Shown here piece by piece: positions 32,881 through 41,485 of a stretch of 64,000 nucleotides of DNA. Below the pieces are notes generated by a model. That model had not been told where the DNA came from and ran no database searches. It saw nothing but the letters and a program-made list of their open reading frames with translations. This stretch comes from Paraburkholderia caffeinitolerans. Lineage in GTDB: Bacteria; Pseudomonadota; Gammaproteobacteria; Burkholderiales; Burkholderiaceae. The stretch is taken from the NCBI RefSeq assembly GCF_902859945.1, contig NZ_CADIKL010000018.1, forward strand, positions 62,001 to 126,000. The letters are read 5' to 3'. The position numbers and the translations under genes were made by a program. Position 1 is the stretch's first letter, and each line of letters starts with the position of its first letter.

Positions 32881-34125
32881 ATGGAAGATATCTACATCGT
32901 TGGCGTCGGCATGACGCCGTTCGGCCGCCACGCGGACAAATCAGTCAAGCAGCTTACGGCGTGGGCCGTGGAAGATGCGCTCAAGGACGCAGGCTGCGAT
33001 CGCCAGTGGGTTCAGGCTGCATTCTTCGGCAATTGCACGCAAGGCCATTTCGATGGCCAGCACATGATTCGCGGGCAGGTGGCGCTGCTGCCGCTCGGCT
33101 TCGACGGCATTCCCATCTTCAACCTGGAAGGCGCGTGTGCTTCGTCCAGTCACGCGTTCAACCTCGCCGTCACGCAGTTGCGCGCCGGGGCTGCCGACGT
33201 GGTCCTCGCGGTGGGCGCCGAAAAGATGTTCTATAGCGACAAGGCGAAGATGTTTTCAGCCTTCGAATCTGCCTGGGATATCGAAACATTCGAGGAGAAC
33301 AAGCAGCACCTCGCGCAGATGGGCAAGGCCATCGTGCCGCCGCCCGGCTCGCAATCGGAGAAGCCGTACAGCCCGTTCATGGACGTCTATGCGGCGCTCG
33401 GGCGCGGCGGGCTCATGGAGCGTTACGGCATTACGCAGCGTCAGCTCGCGGCCGTGGCGTCCAAGAATCACGGGCATTCGGTGCACAACGAGCGCGCGCA
33501 ATACCGCAATGCGATGACGATCGACGAGATCCTCGCCGCACCGCCCATTACTTATCCGATCACGCTGCCCATGTGCTCGCCCATTTCGGACGGTGCCGCC
33601 GCCGTCATCGTCTGCACGGGCGCCGCGCTGAAGAAGTACGGGTTCGAGCGCAAGCGCGCGGTGCGCGTGTTGGCGAGCGTCGTGCGCTCGGCCTCGGCGC
33701 GTGCAGCGGACGCGTTCGACCAGGGCTGCACGCATCTGGCCGGCAAGGCGGCCTTCGAGCAGGCCGGCATCGCACCGAACGAAGTCGACGTGGCCGAGAT
33801 TCACGACGCCACGGCCATCGGCGAGCTGCTTTCGATGGAATCGCTGGGCCTGTGCGAGGCGGGCGCGAGCGGCGAGCTTGCCGAGCGTGGCGAAACCACG
33901 TTGGGCGGCAGGCTCCCGATCAACCCGTCGGGCGGCCTGGAGTCGAAGGGGCACCCGATTGGCGCGACCGGCATCGGGCAGATTTTCGAGCTCGTGGAGC
34001 AGTTGCGTGGCGATTGCGGCAAGCGCCAGGTCGAGGGCGCGCGCATCGCGCTCCAGGGCAACGGCGGCGGCCTCTGGCGCGTGGAGGAGTCGACCGAGCA
34101 TGTGGGCATTTTCGGGCTCGCCTGA
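32881..34125 (+). CDS. SCP2-type thiolase 1
   Basis: A 414-residue thiolase of the SCP-x/lipid-transfer type (acyl-CoA + acetyl-CoA or propionyl-CoA release). Nucleophile C86 in EGACASSSHAFN; catalytic His in AEIHDATAIGELL; GHPIGATGIGQ near the C-terminus. ATG 32881 (MEDIYIVGVGMTPFGR) is preferred over an ATG two codons earlier because it fits the family and the GGA spacing. No DUF35/OB-fold partner gene, normal for many such thiolases, is adjacent. Followed by a good terminator. Confidence 0.9.
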   Translation: MEDIYIVGVGMTPFGRHADKSVKQLTAWAVEDALKDAGCDRQWVQAAFFGNCTQGHFDGQHMIRGQVALLPLGFDGIPIFNLEGACASSSHAFNLAVTQLRAGAADVVLAVGAEKMFYSDKAKMFSAFESAWDIETFEENKQHLAQMGKAIVPPPGSQSEKPYSPFMDVYAALGRGGLMERYGITQRQLAAVASKNHGHSVHNERAQYRNAMTIDEILAAPPITYPITLPMCSPISDGAAAVIVCTGAALKKYGFERKRAVRVLASVVRSASARAADAFDQGCTHLAGKAAFEQAGIAPNEVDVAEIHDATAIGELLSMESLGLCEAGASGELAERGETTLGGRLPINPSGGLESKGHPIGATGIGQIFELVEQLRGDCGKRQVEGARIALQGNGGGLWRVEESTEHVGIFGLA

Positions 34126-34156
34126 GCGGCCCATGTGAAGGCCGAAGGAATCAGGA

Positions 34157-34178
34157 AAGGGGCCGCGAGGCCCCTTTT
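34157..34178 (+). terminator. Rho-independent terminator after thiolase 1
   Basis: GGGGCC / GGCCCC stem with a GCGA loop followed by TTTT, 30 nt after the thiolase stop. Confidence 0.75.
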
Positions 34179-34183
34179 CCCGT

Positions 34184-34304
34184 TCAGTCCACCTTGACGT
34201 CGCGTAGCGACGCCATGTCGATCACGAAACGGGACTTCACATCGTTGGCCTGCATCCTCCTGAACGCCGTGTTGATGTCGTGCACGTCCACGATTTCTCC
34301 GTTT
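34184..34304 (-). pseudogene. C-terminal remnant of a zinc alcohol dehydrogenase
   Basis: Minus-strand frame ending at 34184 reads EIVDVHDINTAFRRMQANDV and KSRFVIDMASLRDVKVD. This is the usual C-terminus of zinc-dependent NAD(P) alcohol dehydrogenases (INxAFxRMxxNDVRYRFVIDMASL). About 35 residues remain; a stop codon lies in frame just upstream and the rest of the gene is missing. A scar between the thiolase operon and the TetR gene. Confidence 0.55.
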
Positions 34305-34323
34305 CACCTCCGGAATAGCCGAC

Positions 34324-34995
34324 ATGTCTTCGCGCAGGATGCCTCAAGCGCCCGAAACCCTGCAGATCGAAGTTCCCGCGCAGCCGCGCAAGCGTCCGAA
34401 GCAGGAGCGTTCGGTTGTGCTCGTCGATGCGCTCAAGAGAGCCGCGTGGGAAATCCTCAGGAAGGAGGGGCGCAACGCGCTTTCGCTCGAGCGGCTGTCG
34501 ATGCGCTCCGGCGTGGCCGTCAGTTCGATCTACGAATATTTTCCGACGATCGAGTCACTTGTCTTCGTCATTTTCGAGGACTTTCGCGCACAGGCGCGTC
34601 AGCGCCTCGTCAGCGAGCTGCGCGCGTTGCCGCCGTCCAGCACGTTGTACGAGGGCATTGCATTGCTGCTGCGGGTCGGCATTCCGATGCTGCACGAGTG
34701 GGTGCAACTCGACCGCGAGGGATTCGTGAAAGCTTCGCAGTACGACGAACTCGTCCGGCTCGATCTCGTGAAGCCGACGCAGTATTGGACCTCGATGGCA
34801 ACGGACGCCCTGATGGAGCGCTTTCCCGACGAAATAGCGGTGCGCGACCGGGTAAAGGCGCGCTTCATGGCGTTTCACGCCATCCTCGCGCTGCCGCGCG
34901 CCATGGCGCTTATGCAGCCGGCCTATCTGGCCGACACGCATACCCAGGTGCTGATGGCGCGCATGCTGCATGCGCTTCTGACTACGCCGGGTTGA
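34324..34995 (+). CDS. TetR-family transcriptional regulator
   Basis: A 223-residue regulator. The N-terminal basic arm (RKRPKQERS) is followed by a TetR helix-turn-helix at about 40-85 (AAWEILRKEGRNALSLERLS, then SGVAVSSIYEYFPTIESLV) and an all-helical ligand domain. Stands alone between the ADH relic and the convergent SDR gene. It may control the neighbouring crotonase-SDR operon; no operator is evident. Confidence 0.88.
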   Translation: MSSRRMPQAPETLQIEVPAQPRKRPKQERSVVLVDALKRAAWEILRKEGRNALSLERLSMRSGVAVSSIYEYFPTIESLVFVIFEDFRAQARQRLVSELRALPPSSTLYEGIALLLRVGIPMLHEWVQLDREGFVKASQYDELVRLDLVKPTQYWTSMATDALMERFPDEIAVRDRVKARFMAFHAILALPRAMALMQPAYLADTHTQVLMARMLHALLTTPG

Positions 34996-35030
34996 GCGCG
35001 TAGCCGCATCCCGCCCGGCGGGCGCGCCGC

Positions 35031-35861
35031 CTAGCCGCGCGACGCGTGGCCGTCGGCGCCGAAGGCGGTCCACCCGCCATCGACCGGCAACGTGACGCCG
35101 GTCACGTACGACGCCCAGTCGGAGGCAAGAAACGCCACCGCCTGCGCGACTTCGACCGGATAGCCGAGCCGCCCCATCGGCGTGCGGCGCTCGAGCGAAG
35201 TCGTGTCGAGCCGTCCCTCGCGCGTCATGGCGTCGAGTGGCGGCGTGCGAATGATGGCTGGTGCCACGCCATTCACGCGGATGCCCTTTTGCGCCCATTC
35301 GCAGGCCAGCGAGCGCGTCAGCATCACGACGCCCGCCTTCGAAGCGGTATAGGCGCCTATGCCCGGCCCGCCGCCGAGCCCGTAGATCGACGCGATGTTG
35401 ACGATGGCGCCGCCGCCGCGAGCGAGCATATGCGCGCCCACCGCCCGCGACATGAGCCATGTGCCGGTGAGGTTGATGTCGAGCGTGCGTTGCCACACCG
35501 CGAGCGCCTGCCGGTCCGTGCGCGCTCCCGGTTCGAGCACGCCGGCGTTGTTCACCAGCACGTCGATGCCGCCCATGCACTCGACCGCTTCAGCGCTCAT
35601 GCGCTCGACGTCCGCCTCCGAAGACACGTCGCCGCGCAACATCGTCCATGCGGGGGCGTCCGCAGGGGCATTGAGGTCCGACGCGCAGACCACGGCGCCG
35701 GCCTCCGCAAAGAACGCGGCCACCGCCGCGCCGATTCCGCTTGCGCCGCCCGTGACGAGGACCCGTTTGCCGCTGACGTCGAGGCGCGGGCCGCTGCGCA
35801 AGGCGGGGTTCGATTCGGGGTTCGAATTACTGCCAGGAAGATTCACGATGATTGCCTCCAT
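35031..35861 (-). CDS. SDR-family dehydrogenase/reductase 1
   Basis: A 276-residue short-chain dehydrogenase: cofactor motif TGGASGIG near residue 39, NNAG near 110, catalytic Ser in NIASIYG and Y-x3-K in YTASKAG, and PGG-like PVDGGW at the end. The Asp in CASDLN after beta-2 suggests NAD(H). Start 35861 (MEAIIV) lies 13 nt after the stop of the upstream crotonase gene on the same strand, so they form an operon. Probably oxidises a hydroxyacyl-CoA or hydroxy group of the substrate. Confidence 0.87.
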   Translation of the reverse strand: MEAIIVNLPGSNSNPESNPALRSGPRLDVSGKRVLVTGGASGIGAAVAAFFAEAGAVVCASDLNAPADAPAWTMLRGDVSSEADVERMSAEAVECMGGIDVLVNNAGVLEPGARTDRQALAVWQRTLDINLTGTWLMSRAVGAHMLARGGGAIVNIASIYGLGGGPGIGAYTASKAGVVMLTRSLACEWAQKGIRVNGVAPAIIRTPPLDAMTREGRLDTTSLERRTPMGRLGYPVEVAQAVAFLASDWASYVTGVTLPVDGGWTAFGADGHASRG

Positions 35862-35874
35862 CCGCACGCTGGAT

Positions 35875-36669
35875 TCACTTGCCCGTGAACACGGGCTTGC
35901 GCTTTTCGAGCATGGCGTTGACCGCTTCGCGGTGGTCGTCCGACTTGCTCGCGAGCCATTCGTACGAGATGCAGGTATCCATGATCGAATGCGCGAGCTG
36001 CTTGAGGCCGATATTGGCGGACACCTTGGTCCAGCGGATGGCCTGCGAAGCGCCTGCGGCGAGACGGTCGGCGAACTGGTTGACGCACTCATCGAGTGCT
36101 TCGGCGGGCACGGCATGGTTGATGAGGCCGATGCGTGCGGCCTCGCCGGCGCTGATCGGCTCGCCCGTCAGCAGATATTCCTTGGCGCGCGCATAGCCGA
36201 TCAGTTGCGGCCAGATCACGGCGCCGCCGTCGCCCGCCACGAGCCCCACGTTCACGTGCGGGTCGGCGATCTTCGCCGTGTCGGCCGCGAAGATCACGTC
36301 GCAGAAGAGAGCGATGCTCGCGCCAAGCCCGATGGCCGGCCCGTTCACCTTGGCGATGATCGGCTTTTCGCAGTCGAGCTGGGCAAAGATGATCTGCTTC
36401 GCTTCGCGCGCCGTCACGCGGAAGGCGGCGGGGTCGTCAAACGAAGCCTTCACGGCTTCGAGGTCGCCGCCCGCCGAAAACGCGCGGCCCGCGCCGGTCA
36501 GAACGATGACCTCGGAGTCGGGGTCGTTGTTCGCGTCGATGAAAACCTGCGCCATCTCCGCGTGCAGCCCGGCGTTGAACGCATTGAGCTGTTCGGGGCG
36601 ATTGAGGGTGATTTCGAGCACACGGCCGCGCCGTGCGAATCGGATGTGCCGGTAGGCGTTGAAGTCCAT
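35875..36669 (-). CDS. Enoyl-CoA hydratase/isomerase family protein 2
   Basis: A 264-residue crotonase with ITLNRPEQLNAFNAGLHAEM, AFSAGGDLEAV and GPAIGLGASIALFCDVIFA. Both hydratase Glu positions are replaced (GASIAL; ADPHVNVG), so it is unlikely to be an ordinary hydratase and more probably an isomerase, a C-C hydrolase or another crotonase type. GGAG precedes the ATG at 36669. Driven by its own LAL-box promoter; divergent from crotonase 3. Confidence 0.83.
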   Translation of the reverse strand: MDFNAYRHIRFARRGRVLEITLNRPEQLNAFNAGLHAEMAQVFIDANNDPDSEVIVLTGAGRAFSAGGDLEAVKASFDDPAAFRVTAREAKQIIFAQLDCEKPIIAKVNGPAIGLGASIALFCDVIFAADTAKIADPHVNVGLVAGDGGAVIWPQLIGYARAKEYLLTGEPISAGEAARIGLINHAVPAEALDECVNQFADRLAAGASQAIRWTKVSANIGLKQLAHSIMDTCISYEWLASKSDDHREAVNAMLEKRKPVFTGK

Positions 36670-36736
36670 GGTGTCTCCACGTTGTGGTCGATGCGAACGT
36701 CCGGTTGCGAACCTCGGGTTGGAACCTCTGGTACGG

Positions 36737-36773
36737 ACGATAGCCAGCGCGTTTTCCGGGCGTCCCCCCTCCC
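36737..36773 (-). promoter_or_regulatory. LAL-box promoter E (crotonase 2 - SDR operon)
   Basis: Minus strand GGGAGGGG (36773-36766, run continues two G further), then CTATCGT (36743-36737); 20-22 nt between them depending on where the G run is ended. Confidence 0.5.
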
Positions 36774-36905
36774 GATGGCAGGGGCGGCCGTGCGGGCGCG
36801 GGCACGCCGCTGTGCAGCGCGGGCTGCATCGACAACCTGGGACGTGCGCAGTGTCACGCGGCGGGGTGGTTGCATCCCGGCCCCAGCCAACCGCCGACCG
36901 CAAAA

Positions 36906-36942
36906 AAGGGAGGGGCGAACGCGCCGCCGTCCTCCCTACCAT
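36906..36942 (+). promoter_or_regulatory. LAL-box promoter F (crotonase 3 - thiolase 2 operon)
   Basis: AAGGGAGGGG (36906-36915), 20 nt, CTACCAT (36936-36942), 47 nt before the ATG at 36990. Shares the 320-base divergent region with promoter E. Confidence 0.62.
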
Positions 36943-36989
36943 GCTTCAGCAAGTACGCATCGGAACACTTTGCTGGAGGGAAAAACGGG

Positions 36990-37787
36990 ATGTCTGAGAA
37001 CACTGTGGTACTGGAGCGCGTGGGCGGCACGGCCGTCATCACGCTGAACCGGCCGCACCGGCGCAACGCGCTCGACGACTCCATCAGGACCGGCATGAGC
37101 GCGGCCCTCGATGCCGTCCGTCGCGACGCCGGCGTGCATGCCGTCGTGCTCACAGGGGCGGGCGGCCACTTCTGCGCGGGGGCGGATCTCGGCAACGGCG
37201 AGGGCGAGGGCGAGCGCGGCGCCTTCGTGCGCGAGCTGCTGCTCGACCACGACCGCTGGTTCACCGACCTGATCGATCTGGAGAAGCCGGTCATTGCCGC
37301 CGTTGATGGTTTCGCAACGGGCGCGGGGCTTTCGGTCGCGCTGGCCGCGGACTTCATCATCGCGAGCGATTGTGCGCGCTTCGTGTCCAGCTTCGCGCGC
37401 GTGGGCTTCATTCCCGATCTGTCGCTGCTCTACACGCTGCCGCGCCGCGTGGGCCTCGCGCGTGCGAAGGAGATCGTATTTTCCGCGCGCGAAATCCTGC
37501 CCGACGAGGCGCTCGCGCTCGGACTCGCCGACACCGTGGCGCCGGCCGCGCGCCTGCGCGAAGCCGCCGTCGAATTCGCGCAGCGTTTCGCCGACGCGCC
37601 CACTCAGGTGCTCGGCATGGCCAAACGCATCATGAACCGCACCTTCGAAACCGACCGTCATGCGCTCGCGCAACGCGAAGCCACCGTGCAGGGCCTGTGC
37701 GCGGCAGGCCGCTTCAACGCCGAAGCCATGCGGCGCTTCTTCGCCAAGGAAGCGCCGCTCTACGCGGGAACACAGCGTCTGTTCTGA
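36990..37787 (+). CDS. Enoyl-CoA hydratase/isomerase family protein 3 (PaaG-like)
   Basis: A 265-residue crotonase. GGHFCAGADLGNG and FATGAGLSVALAADF form the oxyanion hole; the catalytic area reads VGFIPDLSLLYTLPRRVG, with the PD Asp as in PaaG-type isomerases and no canonical hydratase Glu pair. Very similar to crotonase 4 at 41486 throughout (both end FFAKEAPLYxGxQRLF), so an intra-cluster duplication. Leads the operon with thiolase 2, a dehydrogenase, the racemase and crotonase 4. Confidence 0.87.
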   Translation: MSENTVVLERVGGTAVITLNRPHRRNALDDSIRTGMSAALDAVRRDAGVHAVVLTGAGGHFCAGADLGNGEGEGERGAFVRELLLDHDRWFTDLIDLEKPVIAAVDGFATGAGLSVALAADFIIASDCARFVSSFARVGFIPDLSLLYTLPRRVGLARAKEIVFSAREILPDEALALGLADTVAPAARLREAAVEFAQRFADAPTQVLGMAKRIMNRTFETDRHALAQREATVQGLCAAGRFNAEAMRRFFAKEAPLYAGTQRLF

Positions 37788-37872
37788 GCGGTCCGCACGC
37801 GTTCCCGTGCGCAGCAAACCGAATCAAACCGAATCAAGCGATTTGCAGCATTCATCATTCAAGGAGAAAGAC

Positions 37873-39054
37873 ATGACGCACAAAGTCGTCGTTGCCGGCG
37901 TGGGCATGATCCCGTTCAAGAAGCCTGGCCAGAGCGACCCCTATACGGTCATGGGCGCACAGGCCGTGCGCCTTGCCCTAGCCGACGCGGGCGTCGGCTA
38001 CGAGTCGATCCAGCAGGCGTATGCGAGCTATGTGTTCGGCGACTCCACGAGCGGCCAGCGCGTGCTGTACGACGTCGGCATGACCGGCATTCCCGTCATC
38101 AACGTCAACAACAACTGCGCGAGCGGCTCCACGGCGCTGTTCCTCGCCAATCAGGCCATCGCGAGCGGCATGGCCGATATCGTGCTGGCCTTCGGCTTCG
38201 AGCAGATGAACCCGGGCGCGATCACGACGCCCTGGAACGACCGCCCGGCGCCGCTCGATCCGTTCCAGGCGCAGTGCGCCGACATCGTCCCCGCCGAGGT
38301 GCCGACCGCGCTGCGCCTGTTCGGCGCCGCCGGCCAGGAGCACATGAAGCGTTTCGGCACGCCACTCGAGACGTTCGCGAAGATCCGCGCGAAGGCGAGC
38401 CGCCACGCCGCGAACAATCCCCTCGCGGTGTTCCGCAAGGTCATCACGCCCGAGGACGTGATGGCCGACCAGGTGATGTGGCCAGGCATCATGACGCGCC
38501 TGATGGCCTGCCCGCCGACCTGCGGCGCGGCGGCCGCCGTGCTGTGCAGCGAAGCCTATGCGAACAAGCACGGTCTCGACTCCCGCGTCTGGATCGCCGG
38601 CCAGGCGCTCACCACCGATGGCCCGGAGACCTTCAATTCCGGCGACATGCGCCACCTCGCGGGCTTCGGCATGTCGCGCGCGGCGGCGGGCAAGGTGTAC
38701 GAGATGGCCGGCATCGGCGCGGAAGACGTCGATGTGGTGGAACTGCACGACTGCTTCGCGCAGAACGAGCTGTTGACCTACGAGGCGCTCGGACTGTGCC
38801 CGGAAGGCGGTGCCGAAAAATTCGTCGACGCGGGCGACAACACCTATGGCGGCCGGTACGTCGTCAATCCGTCGGGCGGTCTGCTTTCGAAGGGGCATCC
38901 GATCGGCGCCACGGGTCTCGCGCAGTGCACCGAGCTCGTCCAGCAATTGCGCGGCCGCGCCGAGCAGCGCCAGGTGGAAGGCGCACGCATCGCGTTGCAG
39001 CACAACGTGGGCATTGGCGGCGCGGCGGTTGTCACGATGTACCGCAAGGACTGA
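37873..39054 (+). CDS. SCP2-type thiolase 2
   Basis: A 393-residue thiolase of the SCP-x/lipid-transfer type. C82 in NNNCASGSTAL is the nucleophile; VELHDCFAQNELL carries the active-site His and Cys of the SCP2 type; GHPIGATGLAQ follows. AAGGAG before ATG 37873. Distinct in sequence from thiolase 1, so the two probably serve different rounds or substrates. 12 nt to the next gene. Confidence 0.92.
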   Translation: MTHKVVVAGVGMIPFKKPGQSDPYTVMGAQAVRLALADAGVGYESIQQAYASYVFGDSTSGQRVLYDVGMTGIPVINVNNNCASGSTALFLANQAIASGMADIVLAFGFEQMNPGAITTPWNDRPAPLDPFQAQCADIVPAEVPTALRLFGAAGQEHMKRFGTPLETFAKIRAKASRHAANNPLAVFRKVITPEDVMADQVMWPGIMTRLMACPPTCGAAAAVLCSEAYANKHGLDSRVWIAGQALTTDGPETFNSGDMRHLAGFGMSRAAAGKVYEMAGIGAEDVDVVELHDCFAQNELLTYEALGLCPEGGAEKFVDAGDNTYGGRYVVNPSGGLLSKGHPIGATGLAQCTELVQQLRGRAEQRQVEGARIALQHNVGIGGAAVVTMYRKD

Positions 39055-39066
39055 CAGGGGGCGGGC

Positions 39067-40275
39067 ATGGACTTTCGGGCTGATCCGGGGCTGGAGGCGT
39101 TTCGCGAGACGGTGCGCCAGTTCCTTCGCGAGAAGGTGCCGGCAGACCTTCTCGGGCTGCCGCGCTGCACGCGCTCGCCGCGCGAGCAGATCATGCGCTG
39201 GCAGAAACTCCTCAACGCGCACGGCTGGGGCGCGCCGTACTGGCCGAGGGAGCATGGCGGCACGGGCTGGTCGGTGGCACAGATGCTGATCTTCGACGAC
39301 GAATGCACGGCGGCCGGCACACCCACCCAGGACGGCTTCGTGCAGAAGATGCTCGGTCCCGTGCTGAACGCGTTTGCCACGCCTGAACAGAAAGCCGAGC
39401 ATCTGCCGGCCACGCTCGACGGCGAGCGCCTCTGGTGCCAGGGATTCTCCGAGCCCGGCGCCGGTTCGGACCTCGCTTCGCTGCGCACGCGCGCCGTCCT
39501 TGTCAAAAGCAGCGACGGCGATCACTACGTCGTCAACGGCCAGAAGATCTGGACGAGCTATGCGCACCACGCGGACTGGATCTTCATGCTCGTGCGCACC
39601 GACACGAGCGTCAAGAAGCAGGCCGGCATCAGCTTTTTGCTGGTGGACATGAAGACGCCGGGCATCACCGTGCGGCCGATTCGCAGCATCGACGACGCCC
39701 ACCACCTGAACGAGACCTTCTTCGAGAACGTGCGGGTGCCCGCGAAGAACCTGATCGGCGCGGAGGGCGCGGGCTGGAGCATCACCAAGTTCCTGCTCAA
39801 CAACGAGCACGCGACCACGGCGGACCTGCCCGACATCAAGCGCTACATGCGCGAGCTGAACCGTATGGCGACGACTTTGCGGGCCGGCGAGGGCCGCCTG
39901 ATCGATCAGCCGGCGTTCGCGCTGAAGCTCGCGCGCTTGACGGCCGAGCAGGAGGCGATCGGCATGTTGGTGCAGCGCGTGGCGAACCTGGAGATGCGGC
40001 ACGACCCCGCGTCGCACGTGCTCGGCTCGATGCTCAAGGTGCGGGCCACGGAATTGCAGCAACGCATCACTGAAGCCCAGGTCGAGGCGCTGGGCGACTA
40101 TGGCGCGCTGGCCTATGCGCATCCGCACGAGGCGTCGCCTGTGCCGCCGTACCCGCTGCAGGACATGGCGCGCGGCGTCGCCAACGACATGTTCCTGCGC
40201 CGCGCTGCCACCATCTACGGCGGCACTAGCGAAGTGCAGCGCGGCATCATCGCGAAGCTGCAATTCCAGCTCTGA
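39067..40275 (+). CDS. Acyl-CoA dehydrogenase (402 aa)
   Basis: A 402-residue acyl-CoA dehydrogenase: WPREHGGTGWS early, GFSEPGAGSDLASLRT and GQKIWTSYAHHADW in the middle, and IYGGTSEVQRGIIAKLQF at the end. The catalytic-Glu position of IYEGTS is Gly here; this class places the base elsewhere or works with a partner subunit, and the first dehydrogenase (26097) is a possible mate. Between thiolase 2 and the racemase gene in one operon. Confidence 0.88.
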   Translation: MDFRADPGLEAFRETVRQFLREKVPADLLGLPRCTRSPREQIMRWQKLLNAHGWGAPYWPREHGGTGWSVAQMLIFDDECTAAGTPTQDGFVQKMLGPVLNAFATPEQKAEHLPATLDGERLWCQGFSEPGAGSDLASLRTRAVLVKSSDGDHYVVNGQKIWTSYAHHADWIFMLVRTDTSVKKQAGISFLLVDMKTPGITVRPIRSIDDAHHLNETFFENVRVPAKNLIGAEGAGWSITKFLLNNEHATTADLPDIKRYMRELNRMATTLRAGEGRLIDQPAFALKLARLTAEQEAIGMLVQRVANLEMRHDPASHVLGSMLKVRATELQQRITEAQVEALGDYGALAYAHPHEASPVPPYPLQDMARGVANDMFLRRAATIYGGTSEVQRGIIAKLQFQL

Positions 40276-40293
40276 ATCCGAAGGGAGGACACC

Positions 40294-41445
40294 GTGGTTT
40301 CGAATGGAAGTGGACCTTTACAGGGACTGTGCATTCTGGAGATCGCCGGGTTGGGACCCGCGCCCGTCGCTGCGATGCTGCTGGCCGATCTTGGCGCCGA
40401 CGTCGTGCTGGTCGACCGCAAGACCCCTGGCGCCGAAGACCTCGATATTGGCCGGCACGCCATCCAGAATCGCGGCAAGCGCTCGATTGCCGTCGATCTC
40501 AAGACGCAGGAGGGCGTGCAGACGGTGCTCGAACTGGTGCAGCACTGCGACGCCATGATCGAAGGCATGCGTCCCGGCGTGATGGAGCGGCTTGGCCTCG
40601 GCCCCGATGTCTGCCTCGCGCGCAATCCGAAGCTCGTGTATGGCCGCATGACCGGCTGGGGGCAGGACGGGCCGCTCGCGCAGGCGGCGGGCCATGACCT
40701 GAACTATGTCGCGCTATCCGGCGCCTTGTGGTGGTCCGGCCAGCCTGGCGAAGCGCCGATGTCGCCGCCGAGCCTCGTCGGCGACATCGGCGGCGGCGCC
40801 CTGTATCTCGTGGTCGGCCTGCTCGCGGGCATCATGAGCGCGCGCGAGAAAGGCCAGGGCCAGGTGGTCGATGCGGCGATCGTCGATGGCAGCGCGCACA
40901 TGCTCAATCTGCTGCTCGGGCTCAAATCGGCCGGCCAGTTCGTGAACGAACGCGGGCGCAGCCTGCTCGATGGACCGCACTGGTATCGCACCTATCGTTG
41001 CGCCGACGGCAATTTCGTTTCGATCGCCGCGGCCGAGCCGCGCTTTAACAAGCTGCTGCTGCAAAAACTCGGACTCGCCGACGATCCCGCGCACGCCGCG
41101 GCCTACGATCCGCAGGCGTGGGCGCAACTGCACGAACGCTTCGCGGCCCTGTTCGCCACCCGGACGCGCGACGAATGGTGCGCGCTGCTCGAAGGCACTG
41201 ACGCCTGCTTCGCGCCGGTGCTCAATCCGGACGAAGCGGCGGCGCATCCGCACATGGCGGCGCGCGGCGTGTACAGCGTGATCGACGGGGTCCTGCAGGC
41301 GAATCCGGCGCCGCGCTTTTCCGGCACGCCGGCAGGGCGGCCGCGTGCGGTGGCCTCGCGTGGTGAGGATGCCGAATCGATACTGAGTGACTGGTGTGGC
41401 TCGGGCAACGGTACGGCGGCGCATCGTAGCGCCGAGGTCCAATAG
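40294..41445 (+). CDS. CoA-transferase family III protein, probable alpha-methylacyl-CoA racemase
   Basis: A 383-residue family III CoA-transferase fold protein. The racemase-like blocks are AGHDLNYVALSGAL (His and nearby Asp of the catalytic set) and PPSLVGDIGGGALYLVVGLLAG, while the N-terminal LEIAGLGPAPVAAMLLADLGADVVLVDR is the CoA-binding part. GTG start 40294 after GGAGG. Racemisation of 2-methylacyl-CoAs is needed when branched side chains such as those of sterols or isoprenoids enter beta-oxidation, which supports that type of substrate. A CoA-transferase activity cannot be excluded. Confidence 0.82.
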   Translation: MVSNGSGPLQGLCILEIAGLGPAPVAAMLLADLGADVVLVDRKTPGAEDLDIGRHAIQNRGKRSIAVDLKTQEGVQTVLELVQHCDAMIEGMRPGVMERLGLGPDVCLARNPKLVYGRMTGWGQDGPLAQAAGHDLNYVALSGALWWSGQPGEAPMSPPSLVGDIGGGALYLVVGLLAGIMSAREKGQGQVVDAAIVDGSAHMLNLLLGLKSAGQFVNERGRSLLDGPHWYRTYRCADGNFVSIAAAEPRFNKLLLQKLGLADDPAHAAAYDPQAWAQLHERFAALFATRTRDEWCALLEGTDACFAPVLNPDEAAAHPHMAARGVYSVIDGVLQANPAPRFSGTPAGRPRAVASRGEDAESILSDWCGSGNGTAAHRSAEVQ

Positions 41446-41485
41446 CCATTATCGCTGCCGTTTCCGCCGTTCCAAGGAGAGAGAC

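Noticed and set aside
36906..36915. G-rich boxes as Shine-Dalgarno sites
   Set aside because: They lie 80-180 nt before start codons that have their own ribosome sites, and they keep a constant distance to a -10-like element.
37978..40263. A 761-codon open frame on the minus strand
   Set aside because: Antisense shadow of thiolase 2 and the dehydrogenase gene.
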